From Paraburkholderia kururiensis JCM 10599 = LMG 19447 (GTDB lineage: Bacteria > Pseudomonadota > Gammaproteobacteria > Burkholderiales > Burkholderiaceae), in contig NZ_RJZE01000027.1 in assembly GCF_003986935.1 (NCBI RefSeq), forward strand, positions 1-64,000: 64,000 nt of DNA, given 5' to 3'. This document shows, in pieces, positions 49,332-59,140 of the stretch. The notes beneath the pieces were generated by a model. That model did no database searches. It saw only the letters and a program-made list of their open reading frames with translations, and was not told the origin of the DNA. Within the stretch, counting starts at the first letter, position 1. Each line of letters starts with the position of its first letter. A program made the position numbers and the translations under genes.

Positions 49332-50111
49332 ATGAGCTCACCTCTCAAGGTCTTCATCACCGGCGCTTCGAGCGGCATTGGCCTCGCGCTTGCCGCCGAA
49401 TATGCGCGGCGCGGCGCGACTCTCGGCCTTGTCGCCCGCCGTGGCGACGCACTCGCCAGCTTCCGCCAGGCGCACCCGTCCCACCCCATCGCCATTTACG
49501 CCGTCGACGTGCGCGACGAGGCTGCGCTCGCCAGCGCCGCGCAGCGGTTCATGGCCGACTACGGCTGTCCCGACGTGGTCATCGCCAACGCAGGCGTGAG
49601 CCGCGGCGCGATCACCGGCCACGGCGACCTCAAGACGTTCCGCGACGTCATGGACGTCAACTACTACGGCATGGTCGCCACCTTCGAGCCATTCGCGGCC
49701 GCCATGGTGGCCGCGAGGCACGGTACGCTGGTCGGCATTGCCAGCGTGGCAGGCGTACGCGGCTTGCCTGGCTCGGGGGCCTACAGCGCGTCCAAGGCGG
49801 CGGCGCTCAAATACCTCGAAGCGCTGCGCGTGGAGATGCGCCCGCATGGCGTGGCCGTCGTCACCATTGCGCCCGGCTACATCCGCACGCCGATGACGGC
49901 GCACAACCCCTATCGCATGCCGTTCCTCATGGACGTGGACCGTTTCGCGGCGAAGGTCGCGGACGCCGTCGCCCGCAAAACGCGCTTCGCCGTGTTCCCG
50001 TGGCAGATGCGCGTGGCGGCCGCGCTGCTGCACGGGCTGCCGCGCGCGATCTACGATCGCGTCTTCGAAAAGGCGCCGCGCAAACCACGCGCGGGCGACG
50101 CGGGCCAATAG
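49332..50111 (+). CDS. Short-chain dehydrogenase/reductase
   Basis: A 259-residue Rossmann oxidoreductase. It shows the cofactor motif T-G-A-S-S-G-I-G, N-A-G, the catalytic Ser in I-A-S-V-A-G and the Y-S-A-S-K motif. The presence of A-R-R-G after strand 2 suggests NADP preference. It starts 16 bp after dsbA. Substrate unknown. Confidence 0.88.
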   Translation: MSSPLKVFITGASSGIGLALAAEYARRGATLGLVARRGDALASFRQAHPSHPIAIYAVDVRDEAALASAAQRFMADYGCPDVVIANAGVSRGAITGHGDLKTFRDVMDVNYYGMVATFEPFAAAMVAARHGTLVGIASVAGVRGLPGSGAYSASKAAALKYLEALRVEMRPHGVAVVTIAPGYIRTPMTAHNPYRMPFLMDVDRFAAKVADAVARKTRFAVFPWQMRVAAALLHGLPRAIYDRVFEKAPRKPRAGDAGQ

Positions 50112-50115
50112 GCGC

Positions 50116-50991
50116 ATGGGCTCGCCAGCAACGGCCGGCCCTCCTGTGTCGGCGCTCGCGGCTAGCATGCAGGCCGGCGTCAACGGTGCCACGGTTGACG
50201 CAGCCGGTGCCGAACACAGCCGCGCCGGCCCCGGTGCCCGCATCGTCTCCCTCGTTCCCAGCATCACCGAATTGCTGTTTGCGCTTTCGCTCGACGCACA
50301 GATCGTCGGACGCACGGGCTTCTGCATTCACCCGCGCGAGCGCGTGCACCGCGTGCCGAAGGTCGGCGGCACGAAAGCCGTCAAGATCGACGCCGTTCGC
50401 GCGTTGCGGCCCACGCACGTCATCGTCAACATCGACGAAAACGAAGCGCACACGGTGGATGAACTGCGCCGCTTCGTGCCGCACGTCGTCGTCACGCATC
50501 CGCTCGCGCCGCACGACAATCTCACGCTGTACCGGTTGCTTGGCGCCATCTTCGATCGCGAGCGAGAAGCCGAAACGCTCTGCGCGGCGCTGCAGGCACG
50601 GCTCGATGCAGTGGCGGCACGCGCATGGCCGGAACAGCACGTGCTCTACGTCATCTGGCGCGAGCCGTGGATGACCGTAGCGCGCGACACCTACATCGCC
50701 GCCATGCTCGGGCTCGTGAACTGGCAGACACAGCCCGTGAGGTATGGCGGCGCCGCTGGTGCCGCACGCTATCCGACCTTCGATTTCGACGCGCCCTGGC
50801 TCGCAGACGTAGACCGCGTGCTGCTGTCGAGCGAGCCCTACCGCTTCACCCTGGCCCACGCAGATGCCTTGCGCCACGACCCAAGGCTCGCCGGCAAGCG
50901 TGTTGGGTTGATCGATGGCGAGTTCGTCTCGTGGTACGGCTCGCGGGCAATCGCGGGCATCGAGTATCTGATGAACTTCGCCTCGGCCTGA
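50116..50991 (+). CDS. BtuF-like helical-backbone metal-receptor protein without signal peptide
   Basis: A 291-residue protein of the cobalamin/iron-siderophore receptor fold (class III binding protein). It carries I-V-S-L-V-P-S-I-T-E-L-L-F-A-L, R-T-G-F-C-I-H-P, and A-L-R-P-T-H-V-I. Unlike true BtuF proteins it has no export signal: the N-terminus is Ala/Gly-rich and not hydrophobic. It may bind corrinoid or metal in the cytoplasm, or the start may be wrong. It begins 4 bp after the short-chain dehydrogenase stop. Confidence 0.75.
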   Translation: MGSPATAGPPVSALAASMQAGVNGATVDAAGAEHSRAGPGARIVSLVPSITELLFALSLDAQIVGRTGFCIHPRERVHRVPKVGGTKAVKIDAVRALRPTHVIVNIDENEAHTVDELRRFVPHVVVTHPLAPHDNLTLYRLLGAIFDREREAETLCAALQARLDAVAARAWPEQHVLYVIWREPWMTVARDTYIAAMLGLVNWQTQPVRYGGAAGAARYPTFDFDAPWLADVDRVLLSSEPYRFTLAHADALRHDPRLAGKRVGLIDGEFVSWYGSRAIAGIEYLMNFASA

Positions 50992-51303
50992 CACAAGCTC
51001 GCTTCCTCACGTTCGGTGGGCCCGCGCGCCGCTGGGCTTTGCTTGCCTCAAACCCTCGCGCAGTTCGTAGCTTGTGCCCGACCGCCGCGCATAACCATAT
51101 GCCGATTGGACGGGTTGTCGCCGCAATATCCCTTCGATAAGCTTGCCGGGCTGGAATCGCTTGAATCCGCAGACAGGCTGCTGCGCCAGCCAGGCGCTGC
51201 ATCGCAGGCTGCCCCCGCAGGCGTGGCCGGCCCGAACGTGCGATGCTTCGCTTGCACCATGAACCAGACGAACTGCCTGACCACGACTGTTATGGGAGAA
51301 CCT
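50992..51303. other. 312 bp upstream of the peptide-binding protein gene
   Basis: Probably the promoter and leader of the next gene. The next frame stays open back to 51016, but there is no signal peptide or homology before 51304. I see no gene. Confidence 0.4.
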
Positions 51304-52896
51304 ATGCGCCTCAGACTGCCCGCCGCCTTGCTGCCCCTGCTCGTGGCTGTGCCAGCGCTAGTACTGGCCAAACCGCTCACGGTGTGCACGGAGTCGAGCC
51401 CGGACGGTTTCGACGTCGTCCAGTTCAACTCGCTCGTTACGACGAACGCCTCGGCCGACGTGATCTTCAACCCGCTCGTCTCATACGACGAGGCCGCGAA
51501 GAAGGTCGTGCCGGCGCTCGCCGACAAGTGGGAAGTCAGCGACGACGGCCTCACCTACACGTTCCATCTGCGCCCGAACGTGCAGTTCCAGACCACGGAC
51601 TACTTCAAGCCCAACCGTCCGCTCAATGCCGACGACGTCGTCTTCACGTTCACCCGCATGCTCGACGACAGCAACCCGTGGCACAAGGTGACGGGGCCGA
51701 GCGGTTTTCCGCACGCACAGTCGATGGGCCTCACGAAGCTGATCAAGTCGGTATCCAAGGTGGACGACAGCACCGTGAAGTTCGAACTCAACGAGCCGAA
51801 CGCCACGTTCCTGCCCATCCTGACAATGGGCTTCGCGTCGATCTATTCGGCCGAGTATGCCGACCAGCTGCTCAAGGCCGGCAAGCAGACGGACCTCAAC
51901 GCGAAGCCGATCGGCACCGGGCCGTTCGTGCTGAAGAGCTACACGAAAGACGCGCTGATCCGCTATGAGGTGAACCCCACGTACTGGGGGCCGAAGCCGA
52001 AGATCGACCGCCTGATTTACGCCATCACGCCTGACGCCGCGGTGCGCGCGCAGAAGGTCAAGGCCGGCGAATGCCAGATCGCACTCTCCCCGAAGCCTCA
52101 GGACGTTGCCGACGCGAAGAACGAGAAGTCACTGAAGGTCGTGCAGACGCCCGCCTTCATGACCGCCTTCGTCGCGCTGAACACAGAGAAGAAGCCGCTC
52201 GACAACCAGAAGGTTCGCCAGGCGCTGAACCTCGCCTTCGATCGCGCCACTTATCTCAAAGTCGTCTTCGACAACACCGCGATACCTGCCGCGAACCCGT
52301 GGCCGCCCAACACGTGGAGCTACGACAAGGGCATCCAGCCGTATCCGCACGACATCGCCAAAGCCAAACAGCTGCTCGCGGAGGCCGGTCTGCCGAACGG
52401 TTTCTCGACCACGATCTGGGTCCGGCCAACCGGTAGCGTGCTGAACCCGAATCCGAAAGCCGGCGCGGAACTGCTGCAGGCCGACTTCGCGAAGATCGGC
52501 GTGAAAGCGGACGTGAAAGTGATCGAATGGGGCGAGCTGATCAAGGAAGCGAAGCAGGGGCAGCACGACACCCTCTTCATGGGCTGGGCCGGCGATAACG
52601 GCGACCCCGACAACTATCTGTCGCCGCTCTTCAGCTGCAATGCCGTGAAGTCGGGCATCAACTTCGCGCGTTACTGCGACCCGCAACTCGACAAGCTGAT
52701 CGCCGAAGGCAAGACGACAGCTGACCTCGGCAAGCGGACCAAGGCCTACGAGGCCGCGCAAAAGATCATCCACGACGAGGCGTTGTGGATTCCGCTCGGC
52801 TATCCCACGGCTGCGGCGATTACGCGGGCGAACGTCAGCGGCTATCAGGTCAGCCCGTTCGGGCGGCAGAACTTCGGGAACGTGGTGGTGCAGTAA
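51304..52896 (+). CDS. Periplasmic peptide-binding protein (DppA/SBP_bac_5 family)
   Basis: A 530-residue secreted solute-binding protein. Signal peptide M-R-L-R-L-P-A-A-L-L-P-L-L-V-A-V (cleavage near V-L-A-K), then the class II binding fold with the SBP_bac_5 signature (Y-T-F-H-L-R-P-N-V-Q-F). A GGGAG ribosome site precedes the ATG at 51304. It resembles dipeptide receptors; the permease and ATPase genes are not in the window, so it may feed a transporter encoded elsewhere. Confidence 0.88.
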   Translation: MRLRLPAALLPLLVAVPALVLAKPLTVCTESSPDGFDVVQFNSLVTTNASADVIFNPLVSYDEAAKKVVPALADKWEVSDDGLTYTFHLRPNVQFQTTDYFKPNRPLNADDVVFTFTRMLDDSNPWHKVTGPSGFPHAQSMGLTKLIKSVSKVDDSTVKFELNEPNATFLPILTMGFASIYSAEYADQLLKAGKQTDLNAKPIGTGPFVLKSYTKDALIRYEVNPTYWGPKPKIDRLIYAITPDAAVRAQKVKAGECQIALSPKPQDVADAKNEKSLKVVQTPAFMTAFVALNTEKKPLDNQKVRQALNLAFDRATYLKVVFDNTAIPAANPWPPNTWSYDKGIQPYPHDIAKAKQLLAEAGLPNGFSTTIWVRPTGSVLNPNPKAGAELLQADFAKIGVKADVKVIEWGELIKEAKQGQHDTLFMGWAGDNGDPDNYLSPLFSCNAVKSGINFARYCDPQLDKLIAEGKTTADLGKRTKAYEAAQKIIHDEALWIPLGYPTAAAITRANVSGYQVSPFGRQNFGNVVVQ

Positions 52897-52906
52897 CGCT
52901 CACACG

Positions 52907-52939
52907 GCCCTGGCAGCGTCGGGACGGAGTTGCCAGGGC
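52907..52939. terminator. Hairpin between convergent genes
   Basis: A 9-bp stem (GCCCTGGCA / TGCCAGGGC) with a long loop. No T-run; weak evidence. Confidence 0.35.
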
Positions 52940-53024
52940 TGGGTCGGGATGGAGCTGCCCGGCCCGGGCCAGCGTCAGCCTCAAGCCCGATACAAGCTGG
53001 ACCCAAGCGGAATCCAGGCTGACT

Positions 53025-54095
53025 TCAAGCCGCGAAGCGGATCACCCCGTCGTCGCCCTGCTCGCGCTTGAGTTCGCCCGCCAGCCACAGCAGATGCAAG
53101 TGCGCGAGCGCTTCGCCCATCGCGAAGGTCATCTGGTGAATGTCCAGCTCGCGCTTGAACATCAGCGGGACGATGTCGGCCGCGCTGCACGGCGCCTTTT
53201 CACAGGCCTCGCGCACTTCGGCAAGCCGCGCGTCGTGGTGCGCCCGCAATTGGCCAATACGCGTGTGCAGTCCGCGGAACGGCTTGCCGTGCGAGGGCAG
53301 CACGAGCGTGTCCGCCGGCATGGGCTCGTAACGGCCCAGCGACTCGAGATACAGCGCGAGCGGGTTGCCTTCGGGCTCGATGTCGAACACCGAAACGTTG
53401 GTGGAAATGCGCGGCAGCACCATGTCGCCGGAAATCAGCACGCCCGCCTCTTCACAATGCAGCGCGCAATGCTCGGGCGAATGGCCGAAGCCCGTCACCA
53501 CGCGCCAGCTACGTCCGCCAATGCGCACTTTGTCGGCCTCGCGCAGCCGCCGATATTGGCTCGGAATAGCCGGCACGAGGCTCGAGTAGTAGCTGCGACG
53601 GCTGCGCAGTTTTTCCAGCGATGCTTCGTCGGCGAGGCCATGGCGCGCGAAGTGCCGCGCGGCGCCCTCGCCGCCCGCATTCGAGCCGTCCCCTGCGCCC
53701 ATCACGCGGCCCAGCATGTATTCGCCCAAGGTGATCCACAGCCGCACGTTCCAGCGCTCGCGCTCGCCGCCGTTGCACAGCCAGTGTGCGAGCCCGAGAT
53801 GGTCCGGGTGGCAGTGCGTGACGAGCACGCGCAACAGCGGCAAACCCTCCAGCACGCTATCGAACACGCTTTCCCAGTGCGCCTTGATCGTGTCCGACGC
53901 GATGCCGCAGTCGATCACCGTCCAGCCACGCTGTCCGTCGATTTCATCGCGCAACAGCCAAAGATTGATGTGATCGAGCGCGAACGGCAGCGGCATGCGC
54001 AGCCAGAACACGCCCGGCGCGACTTCGAACACACTGCCGGGCTCGGGCAGCGTGTCCGCAAAGGGATAGTTGAGCTGGTGTTCGAGTGCATTCAT
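53025..54095 (-). CDS. Metallo-beta-lactamase-fold hydrolase
   Basis: A 356-residue protein. The zinc motif THCHPDHLG (HxHxDH) is present, with the further ligands His in G-H-S-P-E-H and D in S-G-D-M-V, and a C-terminal winged-helix-like region. Such proteins act on thioesters or glutathione adducts. It faces the MerR-type regulator gene across 241 bp, suggesting control by it. The ATG at 54095 is preceded by GAGAAGAG. Confidence 0.85.
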   Translation of the reverse strand: MNALEHQLNYPFADTLPEPGSVFEVAPGVFWLRMPLPFALDHINLWLLRDEIDGQRGWTVIDCGIASDTIKAHWESVFDSVLEGLPLLRVLVTHCHPDHLGLAHWLCNGGERERWNVRLWITLGEYMLGRVMGAGDGSNAGGEGAARHFARHGLADEASLEKLRSRRSYYSSLVPAIPSQYRRLREADKVRIGGRSWRVVTGFGHSPEHCALHCEEAGVLISGDMVLPRISTNVSVFDIEPEGNPLALYLESLGRYEPMPADTLVLPSHGKPFRGLHTRIGQLRAHHDARLAEVREACEKAPCSAADIVPLMFKRELDIHQMTFAMGEALAHLHLLWLAGELKREQGDDGVIRFAA

Positions 54096-54202
54096 CGCGG
54101 GTCTCTTCTCCTTTCTCCTGCCTGGCTGCGTCGATCGGCCTGGTTGCCGGCTTGCCTGCCGGCTCATTCCGCCGCCTCGCGCCAGGTTGCGCAAGTCTCA
54201 AG

Positions 54203-54224
54203 TTGACGATAACGTAAACGTCGA
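54203..54224. promoter_or_regulatory. Candidate MerR (LiuR-type) operator
   Basis: The sequence around 54205-54222 (GACGATAACGTAAACGTC) is a pseudo-palindrome. TACGT- and AACGTAAACG-like motifs are typical of LiuR operators, as far as I recall. It lies between the divergent hydrolase and regulator genes. Confidence 0.5.
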
Positions 54225-54336
54225 TTCTATCGTTCATTTGGACCCACGTGCCGGCCGCTACCCGGCCGTTACCCGGCGGCTACCCAGTCCTACCCAGCCG
54301 CCCAACGTGCCGCGCCGGTCCGACGACTTCCGAGCC

Positions 54337-54774
54337 ATGACCACCCAGTACACGATCACCGAGCTTGCCCGCGAATTCGACGTCACACCCCGCGCCATCC
54401 GGTTCTACGAGGACCAGGGCCTGCTCTCGCCCAGTCGCGAGGGGGCGAGCGGCCTGCGGCGCGTCTATTCGGGACGCGATCGCACGCGCCTCAAGCTGAC
54501 GCTGCGCGGCAAGCGACTTGGTTTCACGCTCTCGGAAATTCGCGATCTGCTCGACCTGTACGAATCGCCGACCGACACCCTTCCCCAGCTCCAGGCGTTT
54601 CTCGCCACGGTGGTGCGCCACCGCGAGGTGCTCGAACGGCAACGCGAAGACCTGAACGCGACGCTCGAAGACCTCGCGCAGTACGAAGCGCAGGCGCGGA
54701 CGCTGCTGGAAGGCAACCGGCACAAAGGCGAACGCGGCACGGAAGCCGCCACGTCCTCGGGCGAGACCCGCTGA
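54337..54774 (+). CDS. MerR-family regulator, LiuR-like
   Basis: A 145-residue protein with an N-terminal MerR winged helix (Y-T-I-T-E-L-A-R-E-F-D-V-T, R-A-I-R-F-Y-E-D-Q-G-L-L) and a coiled-coil dimerisation helix. It has no Cys, so it is not a metal sensor. The sequence matches the LiuR group, which controls branched-chain amino acid and fatty acid breakdown. The thiolase and acyl-CoA dehydrogenase genes downstream are fitting targets. Confidence 0.8.
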   Translation: MTTQYTITELAREFDVTPRAIRFYEDQGLLSPSREGASGLRRVYSGRDRTRLKLTLRGKRLGFTLSEIRDLLDLYESPTDTLPQLQAFLATVVRHREVLERQREDLNATLEDLAQYEAQARTLLEGNRHKGERGTEAATSSGETR

Positions 54775-55182
54775 ACCCGCTGACCCAGGAACGAACCCGA
54801 ACTGGAAAACCGCGCGCCTGCGAGCGCAAGGCACCGACAGGAGATAGCAGCAAACCAACAGGCACCCAAGGCCCGCCACCAGGGAACAAGACGAGGAAAC
54901 AGCGGCAAGCAGACGGGCGGGCGGCGCACCTCGGCACAGGCCCCAGCCCACGCCGCCGCGAGCGCTCGGTTACAGGGTAGTCAGCACTGGCGCGTGCCGC
55001 GCCGTTCGCGCACGATGCCATCAAGATGGCGCGCGATGGCCGAAAGAAGCCGCCACGGCCGGCCAGGTGCGCGCAGAACGAAGCGCGCAAAAGCAGCCAA
55101 AACAAAAGGCCGCGAATAGCCCGGACACTCGCGGACGATACAATCCCGTGTGTCCTCACGACATGGAACATGCACGGTCGAC
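54775..55182. other. 408 bp upstream of aceK
   Basis: No gene recognised. It probably holds the promoter and leader for aceK. Confidence 0.4.
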
Positions 55183-57051
55183 ATGAATCATTTTCCCAAA
55201 CTGCTGTCGTCGCAGATCGGTTTCGACCTCGCGCAAACCATGCTCGAAGGCTTCGATCGGCACTACCGGATCTTCCGCGACGCAGCCATCCGTGCAAAAG
55301 AGCTGTTCGAAGCCGGCGACTGGCATGGCCTGCAGCGTCTCGCGCGCGAGCGCATCACATCGTATGACGAGCGCGTGGAAGAATGCGTCGAGTTGCTCGA
55401 AGACGAATACGACGCCGAGAACATCGACGACGAAGTCTGGCAGCAGATCAAGCTCCACTACATCGGCCTGCTCACGCGCCACCAGCAGCCGGAGTGCGCC
55501 GAGACGTTCTTCAATTCGGTCTGCTGCAAGATCCTGCACCGCTCGTATTTCAACAACGACTTCATTTTCGTGCGGCCCGCCATCTCGACGGAGTACATCG
55601 AGAACGACGAGCCCGCCGCGAAGCCCACCTACCGCGCCTACTATCCCGGCAAGGACGGGCTCGCCGCCACGCTCGAGCGCGTCGTCACGAACTTCCAGCT
55701 GGAGCCGCCGTTCGAAGACCTCACGCGCGACGTCGGCTGCCTGATGCAGGCCATTCACGACGCGTTCGGCGAATTCGAAGAAGCCGCGAACTTCCAGATT
55801 CACGTGCTTTCGTCGCTGTTCTTCCGCAACAAGGCGGCTTACATCATCGGGCGCATCATCAACGGCGAAGTCATGCTGCCGTTCGCCGTGCCCATCCGCC
55901 ATGCGAAGCCCGGCATGCTCACGCTCGATACCGTGCTGCTCAAGCGTGAGCAGCTGCTCATCATCTTCAGCTTCTCGCACTCGTACTTCCTCGTGGACAT
56001 GGAAGTGCCCTCGGCCTACGTCGAGTTCCTGCGCACCATCATGCCGGGCAAACCGAAGGCGGAAATCTATACGTCGGTGGGTCTGCAGAAGCAGGGCAAG
56101 AACCTGTTCTACCGCGACCTGCTGCATCACCTCTCGCATTCGAGCGACCAGTTCATCGTCGCGCCCGGCATCAAGGGCCTCGTGATGCTGGTGTTCACGC
56201 TGCCGTCGTTCCCTTACGTGTTCAAGCTCATCAAGGACGCGTTCCCGCCGCCCAAAGAGACCACGCGCGAGCAGATCGTCGCGAAGTACCAGCTGGTGAA
56301 GCGGCACGACCGGCTGGGCCGCATGGCCGACACGCTCGAATATTCGAGCGTCGCGCTGCCGGTGTCGCGCCTCGACGACGCGCTCATCAAGGAACTGGAA
56401 ACCTACGCGCCCTCGATGATCGAGTACGAGGGCGACAACCTCGTGATCCGCCACGTCTACATCGAGCGCCGCATGGTGCCGCTCAATATCTACCTGCAAA
56501 ACGGCACCGACGAGCAGGTGGAACACGCGGTGAAGGAATACGGCGACGCGGTGAAAGAGCTGATGCAGGCGAACATCTTCCCGGGCGACATGCTCTACAA
56601 GAACTTCGGCGTGACGCGCCACGGCCGCGTGGTGTTCTACGACTACGACGAGATCGAGTACCTCACCGACTGCAACGTGCGCGCCGTGCCCGCGCCGCGC
56701 AACGAGGAAGACGAACTCTCCGGCGAGCCGTGGTACGCCGTCGGCCCGCACGACATCTTCCCGGAAACCTACGGCACGTTCCTGCTGGGCGACACGCGCG
56801 TGCGGCAATACTTCCTCGCGCACCACGCCGACTTCTTCACGCCCGAACTCTGGCAAAGGCACAAGGACCATCTGCTGAAGGGCGAGTTGCCCGACTTTTT
56901 CCCGTACGACCAGAGCATCCGCTTCTGCGTACGTTATCCCGAGCGCTTCGTCGGCGCCGGGGGCCACGTGGGTCAGGCATCGAACCTGCCCACGCAGCCC
57001 GCAGCGGCCACGGCCAATACAGCCGACGAAGCCGCCGTGAAGGTGGCATGA
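55183..57051 (+). CDS. aceK: Isocitrate dehydrogenase kinase/phosphatase AceK
   Basis: A 622-residue bifunctional enzyme that phosphorylates and inactivates isocitrate dehydrogenase, diverting carbon to the glyoxylate bypass during growth on acetate or fatty acids. The kinase nucleotide loop A-P-G-I-K-G-L-V-M and the [12 protein letters not shown] motif are present; E. coli AceK is 578 residues. The ATG at 55183 is at the start of homology. It is followed 85 bp later by the carbonic anhydrase gene. Confidence 0.94.
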   Translation: MNHFPKLLSSQIGFDLAQTMLEGFDRHYRIFRDAAIRAKELFEAGDWHGLQRLARERITSYDERVEECVELLEDEYDAENIDDEVWQQIKLHYIGLLTRHQQPECAETFFNSVCCKILHRSYFNNDFIFVRPAISTEYIENDEPAAKPTYRAYYPGKDGLAATLERVVTNFQLEPPFEDLTRDVGCLMQAIHDAFGEFEEAANFQIHVLSSLFFRNKAAYIIGRIINGEVMLPFAVPIRHAKPGMLTLDTVLLKREQLLIIFSFSHSYFLVDMEVPSAYVEFLRTIMPGKPKAEIYTSVGLQKQGKNLFYRDLLHHLSHSSDQFIVAPGIKGLVMLVFTLPSFPYVFKLIKDAFPPPKETTREQIVAKYQLVKRHDRLGRMADTLEYSSVALPVSRLDDALIKELETYAPSMIEYEGDNLVIRHVYIERRMVPLNIYLQNGTDEQVEHAVKEYGDAVKELMQANIFPGDMLYKNFGVTRHGRVVFYDYDEIEYLTDCNVRAVPAPRNEEDELSGEPWYAVGPHDIFPETYGTFLLGDTRVRQYFLAHHADFFTPELWQRHKDHLLKGELPDFFPYDQSIRFCVRYPERFVGAGGHVGQASNLPTQPAAATANTADEAAVKVA

Positions 57052-57136
57052 CCGCCATGCGCGCGCTCTACGCCACCTTCTTTCAGCCTCAACCGGTGGG
57101 CCGCCCCCGCGGCCCCGAAACACCAATCGAGTCATC

Positions 57137-57907
57137 ATGAGCACGACTTCTCCAGACCATCCGCTCTCACATCTGTTCGACAACAACCGGAAGTGGGTTG
57201 CCTCGAAGCTCGCCGCCGACCCGCAATACTTCTCGCGCCTCGCCGACCAGCAGGCGCCCGAGTATCTGTGGATCGGCTGTTCCGATTCGCGGGTGCCCGC
57301 CAACCAGATCATCGGCCTGCCGCCGGGCGAGGTGTTCGTCCACCGCAACATCGCCAACGTGGTGGTGCACTCGGACCTCAACTGTCTTTCGGTGATCCAG
57401 TTCGCCGTCGACCTGCTGAAGGTCAAGCACATCATGGTGGTGGGCCACTACGGCTGCTCGGGCGTGGGCGCGGCGCTGCACGGCCGGCGCGTGGGTCTCG
57501 CGGACAACTGGCTGCATCACGTGCAGGACGTGCGCGCCAAGCACGCGGCCCTGCTCGAAGAATGGCCCATCGGCGAAGCGCGCCACCGGCGGCTCGTGGA
57601 ACTCAACACCATCGAGCAGGTGCTCAACGTCTGCCGCACCACCATCGTCAACGACGCGTGGGCGCGCGGCCAGTCGCTCACCGTTCACGGCTGGGCCTAC
57701 GGCGTGCATGACGGCCGCGTGCGCAACCTCGGCATGACCATTTCGTCGGCCGATCAGCTCGACGAGACGTATCAGCGCTGCGTGAGCGGCGCCACGACCA
57801 GCCACGCCCACGAAACCGACAACGACGTGGTGGCCGCCGATGCCGCGAAGCTCGGCGACGTACCCGCCGTCGTACAAGGCGTTATCAAGGAGCTCAAACA
57901 TGAGTGA
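57137..57907 (+). CDS. can: Beta-class carbonic anhydrase
   Basis: A 256-residue zinc enzyme that interconverts CO2 and bicarbonate. The zinc ligands are in C-S-D-S-R (Cys, Asp-Arg dyad) and G-H-Y-G-C (His, Cys). It is slightly longer than E. coli Can (220), with an acidic C-terminal tail. It overlaps the thiolase gene by 8 bp, so both are likely co-translated. Confidence 0.93.
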   Translation: MSTTSPDHPLSHLFDNNRKWVASKLAADPQYFSRLADQQAPEYLWIGCSDSRVPANQIIGLPPGEVFVHRNIANVVVHSDLNCLSVIQFAVDLLKVKHIMVVGHYGCSGVGAALHGRRVGLADNWLHHVQDVRAKHAALLEEWPIGEARHRRLVELNTIEQVLNVCRTTIVNDAWARGQSLTVHGWAYGVHDGRVRNLGMTISSADQLDETYQRCVSGATTSHAHETDNDVVAADAAKLGDVPAVVQGVIKELKHE

Positions 57908-59102
57908 AATGAACGGGACAACACGCGATCCGGTCGTCATCGTGGCGGCCGCGCGCACGCCGATGGCGGCGTTCCAGGGCGAGTTCGCCACGCTCACGGC
58001 GCCGCAGCTTGGGTCCGCGGCAATTGCGGCAGCCGTCGAGCGCGCGGGCCTTACGCCCGAGCACGTCGACGAGGTCATCATGGGCTGCGTGCTGCCCGCG
58101 GGCCAAGGCCAGGCGCCGGCGCGCCAGGCGTCGCTGGGCGCCGGACTGCCGCTGTCGGCGGGCTGCACGACGGTCAACAAGATGTGCGGCTCGGGCATGC
58201 GCGCGGCCATGTTCGCGCACGACATGCTGCTCGCCGAATCGGCGCAGGTGATCGTGGCAGGCGGCATGGAGAGCATGACCAACGCGCCGTACCTGCTGCC
58301 GAAGGCGCGCGCCGGCATGCGCATGGGCCACGGTCAGGTGATCGATCACATGTTCTACGACGGCCTTGAAGACGCATACGAGAAAGGCCGCCTGATGGGC
58401 ACGTTCGCCGAGGAATGCGCGGCGTCGTTCGACTTTTCGCGCGAGCAGCAGGACGCGTTCGCCATCGAATCGTTGAAGCGCGCGAAGCGTGCGAACGAAG
58501 ACGGCTCCTTCGCGTGGGAGATCGCGCCGGTCACGGTGGAAAGCCGCAAGGGCGAAGTGCGGGTGGAACGCGACGAACAGCCGTTCAAGGCCAACATCGA
58601 GAAGATTGCGAGCCTCAAGCCCGCGTTCAGCAAGACCGGCACGGTGACGGCGGCGAATTCGTCGTCCATTTCGGACGGTGCAGCCGCGCTCGTCATGATG
58701 CGGGCGTCGACGGCCGCGCGCCTCGGTCTCTCGCCGCTCGCACGCGTGGTGGGCCACACGACCTTCGCGCAGGAACCCGCGAAGTTCACCACGGCGCCGG
58801 TGGGCGCCATCCGGCGTCTCTTCGACAAAAACGGCTGGCACGCGGGCGACGTCGATCTCTACGAGATCAACGAGGCCTTCGCCGTGGTCACGATGGCCGC
58901 CATGAAGGAGCACGGGCTGCCGCACGACAAGGTGAACATCAACGGCGGCGCGTGTGCGCTGGGGCATCCTATCGGCGCATCGGGTGCGCGCATCGTCGTT
59001 ACGCTGATCGGCGCGTTGCGTCAGCATGGATTGAAGCGCGGGGTGGCAAGCCTGTGCATCGGCGGTGGCGAGGCCACGGCCATGGGCATCGAACTCGTGT
59101 GA
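57900..59102 (+). CDS. Acetyl-CoA acetyltransferase (thiolase)
   Basis: A 400-residue thiolase. Active-site Cys in N-K-M-C-G-S-G-M, His in N-E-A-F-A-V, and the second Cys in G-G-A-C-A-L-G-H-P-I-G-A-S-G. It can cleave acetoacetyl-CoA or join two acetyl-CoA. Both branched-chain breakdown and PHB synthesis use such an enzyme. It begins inside the end of can. Confidence 0.92.
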   Translation: MSEMNGTTRDPVVIVAAARTPMAAFQGEFATLTAPQLGSAAIAAAVERAGLTPEHVDEVIMGCVLPAGQGQAPARQASLGAGLPLSAGCTTVNKMCGSGMRAAMFAHDMLLAESAQVIVAGGMESMTNAPYLLPKARAGMRMGHGQVIDHMFYDGLEDAYEKGRLMGTFAEECAASFDFSREQQDAFAIESLKRAKRANEDGSFAWEIAPVTVESRKGEVRVERDEQPFKANIEKIASLKPAFSKTGTVTAANSSSISDGAAALVMMRASTAARLGLSPLARVVGHTTFAQEPAKFTTAPVGAIRRLFDKNGWHAGDVDLYEINEAFAVVTMAAMKEHGLPHDKVNINGGACALGHPIGASGARIVVTLIGALRQHGLKRGVASLCIGGGEATAMGIELV

Positions 59103-59140
59103 GTGCAAGCGAACCCGTACGCAGACACGGAGGTGACAGC

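Noticed and set aside
55156-57435. A 759-residue minus-strand frame opposite aceK
   Set aside because: Antisense shadow of aceK with no recognisable domain.
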